Shown here piece by piece: positions 12,861 to 24,545 of a stretch of DNA of 64,000 bases; position 1 is the first letter of the stretch; each line of letters begins with the position of its first letter. The stretch covers positions 504,001 to 568,000 of the forward strand of contig CAUJNA010003002.1 in the NCBI GenBank assembly GCA_963377175.1, in the 5' to 3' direction. The position numbers were made by a program, and so were the translations under genes. The notes under the pieces were generated by a model. The model saw nothing but the letters and a program-made list of their open reading frames with translations. It did no database searches and was not told the origin of the DNA. The stretch comes from Effrenium voratum (lineage: Eukaryota; Sar; Dinophyceae; Suessiales; Symbiodiniaceae).

Positions 12861-15119
12861 CAAGCCTGTTCGCGTGAAATGTGTGTGCATCAAGGCAGCG
12901 CAGAGAAGCGCAGGCAGCTCGCCGCGTGCAGGCGTGGTGGAGACTTTTGCAGGAGCCGCGCTTCAGCTCGCAAGCGCACGCTGGGCACAAGAAGAAAGTG
13001 TCCTTGAAACATTACCAGACCAAAGGTCGAGAATTATTGGACGCCTGCTTCAAAGACATGTTTCTTTTCAAAAAGGCCAACAGGTCAGGTTCGCGTGGCT
13101 GGTTGGCAGCCCTGGTGGAGTGGGGCGCGTCGCCTGAGAACCGCGCAGTTTTCCCTTCCGCAGGTGCTCGCCTTGTCGTGGCGGAAGGGCTCAGTAATCA
13201 CTAAAAAAGCTAAGAAGCGCTGCTATTCCTGTTTTGCCTCCTTTTGTTTCCCTTTTGCACGCATGTGGCTTGGAAAGTGAAAGAACCACAGCCCACTCGC
13301 TTCCTTTTTTTCCTGGTTCTAGAAGCGCGCCAGAAGAAGATGGGAATGGTAATTATTATTTGTATTTATATTGATTATCCATCTGGGGCCCCCGCTTGCA
13401 GTTCTCACCTTCTCCCCTTTGGGGGGAGGTTGAATTCACTCTGAGATCTAAACAAATCATAACTATACATATAGTTACATATGTGTAAATACATTGTCAA
13501 AAAGGCATCCTTCCCAATTGAAGAATATTGTAGGCAGAGTGTAGCGGCGGCATTTAATTTCAGTTGCCATTCGCAATTTGAGTTTGGGTATGAATTCCTT
13601 TCCAAATTTGCTTCCAAATCAACTGAGTAAAAATTCCACAGCTGAAGGCATTGTTTTCGGACTTGTGCATGGGACATAACACGGGACAGAGATGCCGCTG
13701 ACTTGTGTGACCTGCAGCCTGCAGAAGGCTGCGCCCGCAGATGGTATAGATGCCGCAGGATCTTGTCAGATCATTGGGGGGAGGGGTCAGCACATATATG
13801 TATAAGTATATACATATATCATATATATATATATGTAAAAGTACATACACACCTTAAACAGAGCCTGTGTGGTTGAAATGCATTGGGTTTTGTTTGCCAG
13901 TTTAGTTCAAGTGTGGAGATGTTTCAAGAGCAAAATCAGGGAGCCTTGTTCTGAGGAACTGTTGCGCGCGAGTGAGACTGCAGGTCTACTGGTAACGCTT
14001 TCTCTTGGAGCGTGCTTGTCCGTGGTGAATATGAGACTACAAGATTCTCGCAAGGCGCCGTTCTCACAAATCCGGCGCCATATCCTAGACAAGAAAGGCC
14101 AAACAGAATGCAGCATGGCAACAAAAAACGGTACGGAAAACAACAACTCATGACAGAAAGAGTGAAAAGGGCCAACAACAGAGCACATAATTACAATGCT
14201 CGGCGTGTTTGTTGGTTTGTTGGCTTGTTTTTCTAGTACCTGTCTTTGGGCCTTGCCAGGCGAGGACTTGGAATGCCGGCCGGGGGGGCCAATGCTCTCT
14301 CAGGCCGATGGTGAGCCCAACACACTGCCGACCCCTTAGGTTTCTGCAAGAAAACTATTTGACTCACTTCCTGAGTTCATGAACTTTAAACTTTTTGGGA
14401 GGACCACTTTAGTGGTACCGAAAAAGTTTTGATTTTTTTTGGGCCATCCACTCAGCCGGTGAGTTGAACTCCACCCCGAAACCATAGCAAGTCGCAGTAC
14501 ATTCGGGGGGTTCCTTGGTTGCTTGTTTGGTCGCTTGGTTGGTTCCTTTGTTCCCGTACTTTAGGCCATTATGTGTCTTCTATGATGAGCTGACCTTTGA
14601 GTTGGAAGGCGGGTTGGAAAACAAAAAGGGCACATCTTTGGGGTCAACTGCAGCCATACTGAAAATCTGCACCACTTCGAAACCATGGTTACAGCTCTAA
14701 TTGGTTGCCAGTGCCATCTTTTCTTCCACAGGGACGCCCAGGGCAAATGCCGTTGAAGTTGGCCCTTTTAATAGCAGTCGGCCGATTTCTATCGGTGCAA
14801 CCCGCTTTAGAAATGGGTAAAAGTTAGAACCGGCCCCCCAAAATGGTGGTTTCCTTTTGGTTTCTCTTTTAAGCCAAGATAAACAGGCTACCCTTAAACA
14901 TCACAGACACACACACCCACACAGAATCGCACACGCACACAAAAGCACACACGCACACACCCAAAAGGGATGTCCATTGGCAGTTTCGGCATGTTCCAGA
15001 ACATGGCAACGGTTCCAGTTTCTTCAAATCAGACGCTTTGTGAAAACCCAAGTAAGGGGAACCACAGGGAGGGTCTGGGGACATATTTCTCAGATCCACC
15101 CAGACAACACCCGAGATTG
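12861..15119. other. No gene recognised; AT microsatellite at 13.8 kb
   Basis: A TATA-rich tract lies at 13793-13836 and a short CA tract near 14900-14960. A fragment resembling the middle of family A (CACTTCGAAACCATGGTTACA) lies at about 14670. No open frame shows a known motif. Confidence 0.4.
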
Positions 15120-15212
15120 AATATTGCAAGTCGACCAATCACAGCCAAAGACAAAACTCTTGCAAATTCCTTGTTTTGCATGGTTCCCCAGGTTCCCATA
15201 CTTGCAATATTT
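15120..15212. mobile_element. Family B element
   Basis: AATATTGCAAGT at the left is inverted as ACTTGCAATATT at the right. The interior GACCAATCACAGCC parallels the ACCAACCACAAGCC of the copy at 4043. Confidence 0.65.
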
Positions 15213-15300
15213 AGGGGCATCAGTTATAAGGGAACAAGTTGGACCCCCCCCCCCCCCCGAATTTCCTGTGTTTTACTTGTACCATGGTTTTGTGGTTGAA

Positions 15301-15440
15301 TGTGGTTGGTCTATGGGCAAAATCCTGCACCACTTTGCAACCATGGTTGACACCATAGTTTGTTGGTATTTCCAGGGGAGTCTTCAAAAACCAGGGGGTC
15401 TGAACGGTGGTGCATTGGATGGATTTCGCAACCATCCACA
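15301..15440. mobile_element. Family A element
   Basis: It has the family interior (CTGCACCACTTTGCAACCATGG, then TGTTGGTATTTCCAGGGG) and a right end GGATTTCGCAACCATCCACA. The left end is degenerate. It follows the family B copy within about 90 bp; the same A and B families also adjoin at 4.1 kb. Confidence 0.65.
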
Positions 15441-16439
15441 ATATTCATCAACATCCATCGTCTGTCGACTTTGGTTTCCGGGTCTCGGAGTTTCGGCAGG
15501 CCCTGCTCCGAGCATCGGCTCTGCCAGACCCATGAGCGTCAGCTCTGCTCTGCCAGGCTTGGGAAATGTCAGGTTCAACCGAGAAGATGGACACCAAATG
15601 GAAGCCAAGCAAGCGCCCTGAGTTGAAACATATGTTCAACCAAACAACCCGAGGCTAACAAACCACAACCAAGAAAGCGGTTTGTTTAGTTGGAAATCAC
15701 GGCATGTTCCAAGTTACAGGCCGAAGATCCAACCAAACCGCCGAAGCCTTCAATCTGGCAGGCCGAAGCAGAGGGAGGGTAGAGGCCTCAGTTCCATGGG
15801 GTTTCCATCCCCAAGAAATCAGTCAGACTCTAAATTGAAGGAATGGTTTAAAGAGAAAAGAAAGCCGCAGACCTTGTGAAGGCTTCTGGGAAAGTGCGCT
15901 GTTTGAAGCACCACATGTTTGTTCGTTGTGTTCATGAATACGTGCAAACCCAAACTTGCAACATGGGTGTCTTCTTGGTTGGGGACCCCAGGGGGCCCAC
16001 CCTGGGGCCCACCCACAAAAGGCAACATGGTCAACCACGCATAGGTACCTGAAAAAAAAGGACGCGCCCACGTGTCTCCCATGTCTTGCCAGTGTGTGCG
16101 TGTGCTTGCCTGTCTTTTGGTACCCGCAACTTCTTGGAACATGTCGTATTTTCCCAGCAACTGAGCAAATATGTTGTTGCACTTTGGACAATAGCCACTG
16201 AAATTTAAGAAAACACTTCTCTACTCAAAGTCCCGCAGTGGGATGTTATCCCATGTTGCCACTTGGTTTTGCTCTGCCGAGGAACAAGCACGTAACCGAA
16301 ACGCAAAGACGCGCTCTCAAAGCACAAGGTCGGTGTTTGCACCGCTGCGGTTGTAGTGAAGACTTCGACCAATTCTCATGAATTGCCAGGAAGCTCAAGA
16401 CCTGTTTTTTCCACATTCATTCCCTATTTGGTTTCAGAA

Positions 16440-16625
16440 GGAGAAAGAAGAAGCGCGAGAGAGAGGGAGAGATGGACATAATACATATAGAGAGAGAGGA
16501 GAGAGAGAAAAAAAAAAGAAGAGAGAGAGAGCGAGAGGGAGAGAGGGAGAGAGGGAGAGACAGAGGGAGAGAGAGAGGGAGAGAGAGAGAGAGAGAGAGA
16601 TGGAGATGGAGATGGAGATGGATGG
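16440..16625. repeat. GA-rich purine tract
   Basis: Irregular GAGAGA and GGGAGA repeats end in four GGAGAT units. Poly-G runs follow at about 16700-16715. The 195-codon frame through it is low complexity at its N-terminal half and unrecognised after that. Confidence 0.8.
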
Positions 16626-16965
16626 TACCCTCTCAACAGCTCTAAAGACTCACAAGCTGGTACATGATTTTGTCTCTTTGTGTTTTTGTGAGGGGGCCGG
16701 AGGGGGGGGGGGGGTAAGACACCAACAGTGTTCACCAGGTCTACAAGATGGTTTGGGTCGCGCCAGCGCGCGCGCGTGCAGGGGCCTCACGCACGGCTTC
16801 GTGACGGGGCCGATCCCTGCGGAGAAGCTCTCAGAGCCCGGGGCCGAGATCGGCGGTCGTTTTAAAGGGGATCATGGCTGTACCCAAGGGGATTCCACAC
16901 TCCGAATGGGGAGATACCCTAAGGTCCAAGCCACCAAACCAAGCCACCAAATAGAAGGAAGCTGA

Positions 16966-17101
16966 TATGGCCGTGGTTGTCAAAACCAATGGGATCCCAT
17001 TTTGGTTGGTAGGTGAATTCACCACCCATTTTAGAACCTATTTTAGTGGGGGATTGGGATGTTCACTGGGGGCTAACCGGGATTTTGACCCATGGCCACA
17101 T
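16966..17101. mobile_element. Family F element
   Basis: This is a close copy of 1134-1262, with CAATGGGATCCCATTTTGG and GATTGGGATGTTCACTGGGG. The ends CGTGGTTGTCAAAACC and GATTTTGACCCATGGCCACA are inverted. Poly-G runs (17107-17122 and 17169-17180) follow. Confidence 0.75.
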
Positions 17102-17449
17102 TCCCTGGGGGGGGGGGGGGGTCCACCTGTGGGTGAAGAAAAACATACTATCATACGGGGGCAAGAAAGGGGGGGGGGGTCATTTTTTTTGGCGGGGAGG
17201 ATGCTCCTTTTCGACCAGCCAAGGGGTTCCACTATGGTCAAAGAAGAACGCGGCCCCGGCAACCTTGACACTACTTGCTGTGGCCTTCAGTACCCAAACA
17301 GGTGACCCTAGAGAGCCATACGGAATTCTTGGATGGTCAATCCGGTGCGCATCGCGGGTTGTCAAGCACCAGGATGTGTCAACCCCTGGATGGTTCAATG
17401 AGGGGCTTCCAAGTTTATGTGTTTACGTGTATAATATATATATATATAT

Positions 17450-17553
17450 ATGGCTGTGGGTCAAAAATAGGTACCCAAAATGGAACCCTGGCACATGGAA
17501 ACATGGACTAAAATCTGCGGTCCACCCTGGTGGTTTAATTTTGACCCATGGAC
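17450..17553. mobile_element. Family E element
   Basis: It starts ATGGCTGTGGGTCAAAA just after a TA microsatellite and ends AATTTTGACCCATGG. The interior has CCCAAAATGGAACCCTGG and GGACTAAAATCTGCGG as in the other E copies. Confidence 0.7.
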
Positions 17554-17925
17554 ATATATCCCTCATGATACCAAGAAACCCTCGGCGGTCGGCGGCAGGT
17601 TCGAAGTCTTCGCCCTCAAGGACTGCAGCGTGGGCGCCCAGACGCGACGGCCACGTTGCAAGCAACCCCTTGGGCGACCCCCTGGTTTCGGTGCACCTTG
17701 GGCGACCCTGATGTTTCGGTGCAACTTTTTGAACCGCTGGTTTCAAGAAGGTCCCCAAAACCCTCCCATTCAATCATGGAAGCAAACGACCTGAACCTGT
17801 CCAATCATGGCAGTAGACGACCTTTCCTTTTGAGGGGGGTTCCCCAGGACAGCGTCCAATATCGGATCGCCAGCTTCCATATTTGGAGGCAGACTACACT
17901 TGCCCAAAGTGAATCAACCTTTTGA

Positions 17926-18019
17926 CAGGGCTCCTTAAAAGATACATTTTGCCCATTTGAAACATGGCTTTCCATTTACAAGGCAATGTTCAGGTGTGTA
18001 ATGTTAGTAAGGATCACTG
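17926..18019. mobile_element. MITE-like element, family G
   Basis: It starts CAGGGCTCCTTAAAAGATAC and ends GTAAGGATCACTG, an imperfect terminal inverted repeat. It shares AAACATGGCTTT and GGCAATGTTCAGGTG with 19033-19159 and 31621-31730. Confidence 0.7.
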
Positions 18020-18140
18020 TTTTGACCTTCTGGTTTTCCAGTTTTGGCAACCGTTTTGCGTCATGGCCCCAAAAGGTCAACCTTTGATTAGGCTCAAACT
18101 GGGAGCCCCGGACCGGGGGCTCCCTTGGACCAAGGAGGCG
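18014..18140. repeat. Dispersed repeat, family H
   Basis: The pattern TTTTGACCTT.TGG, TCATGGCCCCAAAAGGTCAA and then GG(C/G)TCCAAACTGGG recurs near 22297, 23285, 24117, 26497, 27447 and 33020, and partly near 25080. Fuller copies are bracketed by TTGCCCAAAGC and CTTTGGGCAAGT, which are inverted. I see no coding content. Confidence 0.55.
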
Positions 18141-18780
18141 GAAAGTCTAAGCTGGAACCTTGCCTCAGGGCCGCCCCGGACCACCCCGCAGCCTATCTGG
18201 GCTGAGACCCCAAAGATTTCGGCTGTTGCGGAAAAAGATGCTTATATAGTGTAGACCCTTAATTCATCTTTCAGTTGCTGAAATAAACATTTGTTATGTT
18301 CCCCTGTTGGTGCTCAAAGGGAATCGATGTCACTACTGGAAATATGTTATTGTTTTTGGGCGACTTACACAAATGGAGGTTATAGAAGTTATAGTGGCCT
18401 TTTTAGAAGCTGTATCTCCCAAACCGGGGGTAGATTCGGTTCGGGGTTAGTGACAGCCAACTTTGGAAACACGAGCATCAATCACCGGCACCTGCAAACT
18501 GTTCCCACGAGACGCCGAGCTTATCCGTTCAGGCTGATCTTTTTGGCGAGCCCAAAGATCATTGCAAACCTTGCTGTTCATAGCATCCTATTGCGCACAG
18601 GTTTATTTCACTTTTTTTTCGGACATCGGCTCTTCAGTATCCATTGGCAACTATCTTTACGTTCTTGTGAGATTCACCCAACTCTTGGACGGTGGCGTGC
18701 ATGTTCAATGTGGGTTTGTAGCTGACTTCTGTCTGGCTCACGATCTGGTGACATGTCCGTCAAGATCTCCCGCCTGTCCC

Positions 18781-18915
18781 GTGAAATCGACGAAATCCCG
18801 CACCAATTTGAAAAGATGGTTGAAATTACTATTTGTTGGTATTTACAGGGGAAGCGAATCATTCCTTTGGGTTTCTTAGGTGGTGCGTTGCATGGAGTTC
18901 GATTTCAACCACAGT
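18781..18915. mobile_element. Family A element
   Basis: ACGAAATCCCGCACCAATTTG leads to TTTGTTGGTATTTACAGGGG and ends GATTTCAACCACAG. It has the family interior with worn ends. Confidence 0.65.
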
Positions 18916-19032
18916 AGGACGTTTTTTGGACCGTCGCCCCGCGGGAAGCCGGACCGACCATTTCTCCATTTGAGGCTCAGGGCTCAAGAGGCGCGGGATG
19001 ATTTTTTTTTTTGGGGGGGGTTCCAGCTGAAA

Positions 19033-19159
19033 CAGGGCTCCTTAAAAGATACATGTTGCAACCATTTGAAACACGGCTTTTTCCACCAAAATAAAGTTGG
19101 AAACCGCCATTTGCAAGTGGCAATGTTACAAGGTGTTTTTCGTGTATCCGGATCCCTGT
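19033..19159. mobile_element. Family G element
   Basis: CAGGGCTCCTTAAAAGATAC begins the element and GGATCCCTG closes it. TTTTCCACCAAAATAAAG in the middle is shared with the copy at 31621. Confidence 0.75.
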
Positions 19160-19244
19160 GAAAAGGGCCTAGGTTCCAGCCGGCTGAATCTGGATTATGG
19201 CAGAAAAGCAACTCCGTATCGCATCTTGGCAGAAGGCCAAGGTC

Positions 19245-19530
19245 GGAGACTCTGAGTTGGCCTTTTGTATGATCAAATTGCTTTCGGATTGCTTGTATTG
19301 CCGCCTGCGAGTCAGTGTGGACTGTGATGTGTTGGGCTTGAGCAGTTGTCAACCGCACGGACAATTGCACCCAATTCGTGAGTTCAACAAAGCTCTGTCT
19401 CTTTATCAGGTCCCTTTGTAGACTCCTTTTGACCTTGATATTCATTCTTCTTTGTCAGGGGGCAGCATCACCCCTAGCAAAATGCACCTGCATCTTCACA
19501 GAAGCCCTTTGAACTGAGTTCTATGTTGAC
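19245..19530 (-). pseudogene. Decayed RNase H domain of a LINE-type retrotransposon
   Basis: On the minus strand a frame near 19290-19330 encodes ITVHTDSQAAIQAI, the hallmark strand of a retroelement RNase H with its catalytic Asp (TDSQ). Just upstream on that strand, in a different frame, is HELGAIVRAV, which fits the conserved Glu helix. Before that GPDKET matches the usual preceding loop. The motifs are in the right order but spread over at least two frames with stops, so the gene is dead. No reverse transcriptase was found beside it. The family assignment rests on these motifs only. Confidence 0.6.
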
Positions 19531-19559
19531 CTTTGGCAGGAATGTCGACAAGGCCACAA

Positions 19560-22500
19560 CAATAAGACAACCACGTCTGGGCTCCCGATTTGTTTTTTGA
19601 GGAAGGCCCAAGGTAGACTTCGACTTCGAAGTTTCCCTTGGGGGGAAAGGCGCTCCTGGGCTTTTCCGTCTGTCTACCTTCCTACCTTGCGATAGCTCGT
19701 CACGGGGAAAACATCGAACACTGATCTGCCAGGTACCCTTTCTTCTAGGTGCCATCTTTTTGTCGGTGGTTCCCAGCCATCCCCTCAGACTTGGTTTCGT
19801 GCTTGGTTTCCATTTAACCCACCAAGAGTTAAACTTTTAGCGGCAAGATCTGAGCACAGCCCAGGTTTGTGGGGAGACATTCCAAAACGAAATAGGTTCC
19901 CCAAATTAGAGGAATCTGATCTGCCAGGTACCCTTTCTACATACCATCTGTTTGTGGAAGGGTAATCCAACAAAAAAATGCTATTCCAAAAAACAACTCC
20001 CAGGGTGCCATTTGTTTGGGGGGGGGGAAGGGTAAAAACACGGTTCCCCCCCTGAAGCAGATGTTCTCTCCAGGGCTTCCGAGGCGAGCCGGGGCCTCGG
20101 GCAAGCGACGATTTCGTCGCAGAGTCGGTGTGTGTGTTTTATCGGACCCCGATTTTCAGAGAAGCGCTGGTGTTTTCATGGTGGTTGTTGGGACACATTT
20201 TACATTTTTGTTTTTTGTGGTTTAGTGAGAAATCCCCACTTAACAGCTAAACATTAAATTGTTGCTCCCACTTTTTGGGAACCACAGGTGTGGTGTTTTG
20301 ATCGGTTTAGTTTGGTTCTCCTATTTTCCCAGGTGACCTTGCTCGTTTAGTTGGGTTCGAAACAAATGGGCTCCACTGGGTGGCTGAGTTTTACAACCCG
20401 ATTACCAGGGAAAACCGGTTTGCCAACGAATGCCCTCAAAACGCAGGTATGTGGAGTAGGGGGTGTCACCTCCAGGCATACTCCGCATGAAGGATCTAAA
20501 GATCTCGCGGGATGGTGCTTCTTCCAGTGGAGCTTCTGGTGGTTTGTATTTTGGTTAAAGGCTGATTGCATAGGTCCATATATATGAACCCCTTGCGATT
20601 TTGGAGCCTTTGGTGGCTGGTTTCCCGAAATAAAGTTACAGGTAGTGGTTAGTTAATTTACCCACAACTACGGGTTCATACCAGGGGTCATACAATAAAA
20701 ACATCTACGGTCAGCCTTTGACTTGGGTCATGTGTACGCTTCAATATCCTCCCTAAGCAATGTGGGTGGTTTCTTTTGGTGTTCTAAAATCAGCCCCAAA
20801 AATAGGTACCCTCAACAAAACACCCCCTCTCCCCCCAAAAAAACTAACAACATCAAACAGATGAATAACTAACAGGGATGGTTTGGCTTTTCGTGTTTCT
20901 CCCATCGATCTCTCGCGCCCAAAATTAAGGCCCGGAGGCGAAGGAGAAGGCCAAGGTGCGAGATTCATCGTGTTCTGCCGATGCCAGTGGTTTTATGCGT
21001 CTGGATTCAGATCACTTTTGGAGGAGAACACCCCCCGATTCACAAGCTGGGGTTGATTGATAACCCTGCTGTAGTTCGTCCCACCCCTTTAAAGGGATAT
21101 TGACAGGTTCCATGTTCATTGGTTATAGTTGGTGTCCCCGCGTTTTGTTTTTTTGGTTTTCTGGATGGTTTCCCCAGGATTGGTCACCCTTCGGTAATTC
21201 AGCTCTAGGCTTTATGTGATGGTTGCCTCTGGTCAGTCCGGGGGGTAAATCCAGATCACTATGATGCCTTTACTTGGGGGATGTGCATTGTTTGGGTGTT
21301 TCCCAAAACCGGGGGGCCCGTTTTGGATGGTGTTAAGGGGAAACCAACAGAAACTAGCCACCTGAAAAGGGTCTCTAATCTCTTGAGAAGCTCCCAGTTC
21401 AGAGTTCAGGTTTTGGGAGTTTTGCAAAGATGGGAATCCGACACCCCCCCCCAGTTCCGGGAGACTCACATCTTGGTTTGGGGGTCCAAAGACAACCATG
21501 CTGGAGGCTGAAAAGAATCAAACGAGGGAGAAGCCTAAAACCCTTAACCTAAAAACCCGAGCCCAAACCAAACACCTGAAAATCCCAAAAACCTTGCACT
21601 TAAACACCCTACCCCCAACCATCCTAAACCGAAGCTTCTATTTCCAAGCCTTAAAGAAAACACCTGAGGCAAGCCCATTTGCATGGTGGTTGTTGGGAAA
21701 CATTTTATGATTGCTATTTTGTGGTTTAGTGGGTGAAATCCAGCCACTTAACAGCTGACATTTAAATTTTTGCTCCCCTTCCAACGTCAACCAAGTTTGC
21801 ATCGCTTTGCATGGTTTCGTGGCGATCGCGTCCGCTTCGTGGGGATTGATTGATGATCCTTCAGCTGTAGATCGCTTCAGCGCGGTTCAGGGCGTGGAGA
21901 GCGAGTGCCGAACTCGCAAGTAACACTAGGTCCCCCAGTGCCCTTCTCTACCCTTTTTTGGTTGGGATTTTTGGTTCCCCTACTAAAATAGACTGCCATC
22001 AATTGGTGTGACAGAGTCTGATGTGACCCAGTGGCTCACCTCTGGCAAAGATCCACAGCTCGGGTCCCGGAAAAGATGTACAAGGGCGTGTCTCAGTTCA
22101 CGCAGCGGCTCTGGCTTCTGGTCCCCTATGAGGGGGGTCAGCACGGCAACGGCAAAAGCCGGAAGAAGTTGCCGTGGATGCCATGAGTGCCGAACTCGAT
22201 TGCAGGGGTTCCTTGGATCTCTGTGGGCATGGCCATGGGCTCAATGTAGGGCGAGCTCCAAAGAAGGAGCTTTTCCCTTTAGCTTCAGGCGACCTGTTCT
22301 TGCTTGTCCAAAGCGAATCGACCTTTTGACGTTTGAGTTTGTCCTGTTTGGGTTCCCATTTGAAGCCATCGCCCCAAAAAGGGTATGCCTTCTTTTGGGA
22401 GTCGGACCAGTTCCCCAAAATGGTTTTGCTTCTTCTCTCGGTTTCCCTGACCAAAGCCCTACCACACAGGGTTTACCTTTAAAATGCAGGCAAGCCCCTT

Positions 22501-22878
22501 CTGGGTCCAAAGCAGCTTTTTGCCACCAGGTGGGCGTCTTTCGTCGGGGGCCCCTGGTAGTGTTCCTTGAAGGACAGCCAAAAACAACAGAACCTACACT
22601 TACCTCTTAAAAACACAACTTTTCAACTTTTTGGGTAACATGGGCTATATGTCTGTAAAAGGTTAACTTCCCCAATCCTTGGAGTTTAAGGGGTAAGTAC
22701 AGCACATTTTCCGGGCCGACCTCTTTTCATAAGGGCCGGGGGAGACTGAGTTCACCCCCATGGCTTCTCGCGATAGGCGAGACGCCTGCAGCTTTTGCGG
22801 TCCATTGCCTTTGCGCAGTCTGGGGTGAAGCTGAAGGTCGGAAAACCAGAGGAGCGATGGGATCTTTTGGCTTCTTCC
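19560..22878. other. No gene; scattered short repeats
   Basis: Two copies of a CTGATCTGCCAGGTACCCTT motif lie at about 19722 and 19917. Two copies of a CACTTAACAGCT..CATTTAAATT type repeat lie at about 20230 and 21740. A sequence near 21925-21995 (GTCCCCCAGTG ... CCTACTAAAATAGACT) recurs at 33555-33605. The open frame at 22008-22610 has no recognised motif. Confidence 0.4.
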
Positions 22879-22972
22879 TGAAGTCTCCTTCTGACCCTTT
22901 TAAACATGGTTGGTCATTACCCTGAATAGTGGTTAATGTGCCTATTTTTAAAGGGTCATGGAGACTCCAGGT
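22879..22972. mobile_element. Family C element
   Basis: GAAGTCTCCTTCTGACCCTT at the left is a worn version of the inverted right end AAAGGGTCATGGAGACTCC. It stands about 15 bp from a family D copy. Confidence 0.7.
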
Positions 22973-22986
22973 TGTGGTGCGATCAG

Positions 22987-23094
22987 TTGAGCCACAATCG
23001 AAACCGGGTAGATCAAGGTTAGCAGCCGCTGTTGTAATCCTTTACTTGGTTTTGGGTAGGCCATTTTAATACCAGGTGTTGGTTATGATTCAGT
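22987..23094. mobile_element. Family D element
   Basis: TTGAGCCACAATCGAAACC begins it and GGTTATGATTCAG ends it. The interior has ACCGGGTAGATCAAGGTTAG and GGTTTTGGGTAGGCC. It is shorter than the 2207 copy. Confidence 0.7.
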
Positions 23095-24243
23095 TGGTCG
23101 TTCGGGTTGGTCACCTTATCTTCCATGACACCAGGTTGACTTGGACTGTGTCATTGGTTGTGGCACCTAATCGGTGATGCAAAAGCAGAGGTTACCTTCC
23201 AACCTCGGGGGGGTCCATAGAGAGACATCGGCAGACGCAGCAGGGAGGGGTCCAGTCTGCTACTCAAGGGGGTTGATTACCTCCACTTGCCCCTGGGCGA
23301 ATCGACCGGATCTGACCGGTTGGTTTTGTTCTTGCCTTTTTGGGCTCCCATTTGGCCCCCAAAGCTTTTGTTTCTGGGTCCAAACCGGGCAATTGAGTTG
23401 CCATTCAGATACTTGACCCAAGTCGGGAGACGAGACGGAAGCCTTGCTCCCAGTTTCACGTGCATGTGTGGGGGATCGGGCTGAGCAGGCTGGCCAATTG
23501 TTTTTTGGGCCTAAAGGGAACCAAAAGGAACACCGATGCGATTTTTGCGGTTGCCCGATTTTCAGACACACCCACCTACCCATCCAATCTGCTTCGGGCA
23601 GAGAAACGCCTATCCCTAGCCGCGCACTCCGGGGAACAGTTCCCTGGTTCAAGGGGCCCGGAGGCCAACCGGGCCAACCCCACGAGGATGGGCGAAAACC
23701 CCATAGCTGCCATAGCGGTCTCGAGATTGGGAAAGCATCTTTTGTGGGAAGACGAGAGAAATGGAATTCGCTCCTCCCCCTTAAGGCCACTCCCCCTGAA
23801 GGTAAGGGGGGATAAGCCATCCATCTTTTGAGGTCTCCGAAACAAACGGAAACATCCTTCAGTTTGCGGTAACCTGGGACTTTCATTCACCAAAGCCTGA
23901 CTTCTGCAACCCCAGACAAGGTCAAACAGGAAGCAAATGAATCAAGCCGCCGTACTGCAGGCAGTTGTTGTCAATTTGTTTTGAGGCGCGTCTTAGGTGA
24001 TACAGGCAACCGTCAAACCCTTGATGTGGTTCACCTCACTAGCGGACAATCTGCTGCGGAAAATCTGTCCGCAACGTCCCCCAAAAGGCGATTTCAAGAT
24101 AAATATAAATAGGGGTTCTACTTGCCCAAAGCCGACCTTTTTCTCTTTTCGTTTTCCCTTGGTCCACTTTAGTCATGGCCCCAAACTGAGAGTGCACTGG
24201 AGTCGACAGCTCATATGTGTTTTGAAATCGCCTACCCTCGTGC

Positions 24244-24326
24244 AGACTAACATGGAAGCTCCCAGGACCCCTTTGGAAGACTTGGTTCCATTTACAGAGG
24301 CCTTCTGGGAGCTTCCATGTTTGTCT
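24244..24326. repeat. 83-bp hairpin with 22-bp arms
   Basis: AGACTAACATGGAAGCTCCC at 24244 is inverted at 24305-24326 (CTGGGAGCTTCCATGTTTGT..), with one mismatch over 22 bp. It is probably a small MITE. I see no second copy in the window. Confidence 0.65.
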
Positions 24327-24359
24327 GAGGGAGTGTAAATAGATATAAAGGCGTCATGT

Positions 24360-24545
24360 TCCTGAAACCTTGTCAACCTTGGTGCTTTCCTCACAACACA
24401 GCAGCAAGGGCTCCACATGGCCGTAGGAGCCACGCCTGCAGCGCGCGAGAGGCTCTCCTCGCTTGCAGCCCAAGGCCGAAGTTTGTTTGCGAGCGGAGCC
24501 GAAATGCTGGGGCTCTTTTTGCCAGAGGCCCCTTCAATGATTGAT
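24360..24545. repeat. GC-rich dispersed repeat, family K copy 1
   Basis: It runs from GAAACCTTGTC through GCCGTAGGAGCCACGCCTGC and GAGGCTCTCCTCGCTTGC to CGAAGTTTG. The same order of blocks is found at 25620-25780, with CGTAGGAGCCGCGCTTGCAG. Its composition contrasts with the AT-richer flanks. Confidence 0.6.

Noticed and set aside
12373..13137. 254-codon frame with LTHSLTHS repeats
   Set aside because: It is generated by the ACTC tetranucleotide array. The non-repeat tail has no recognised motif and another frame is equally open.
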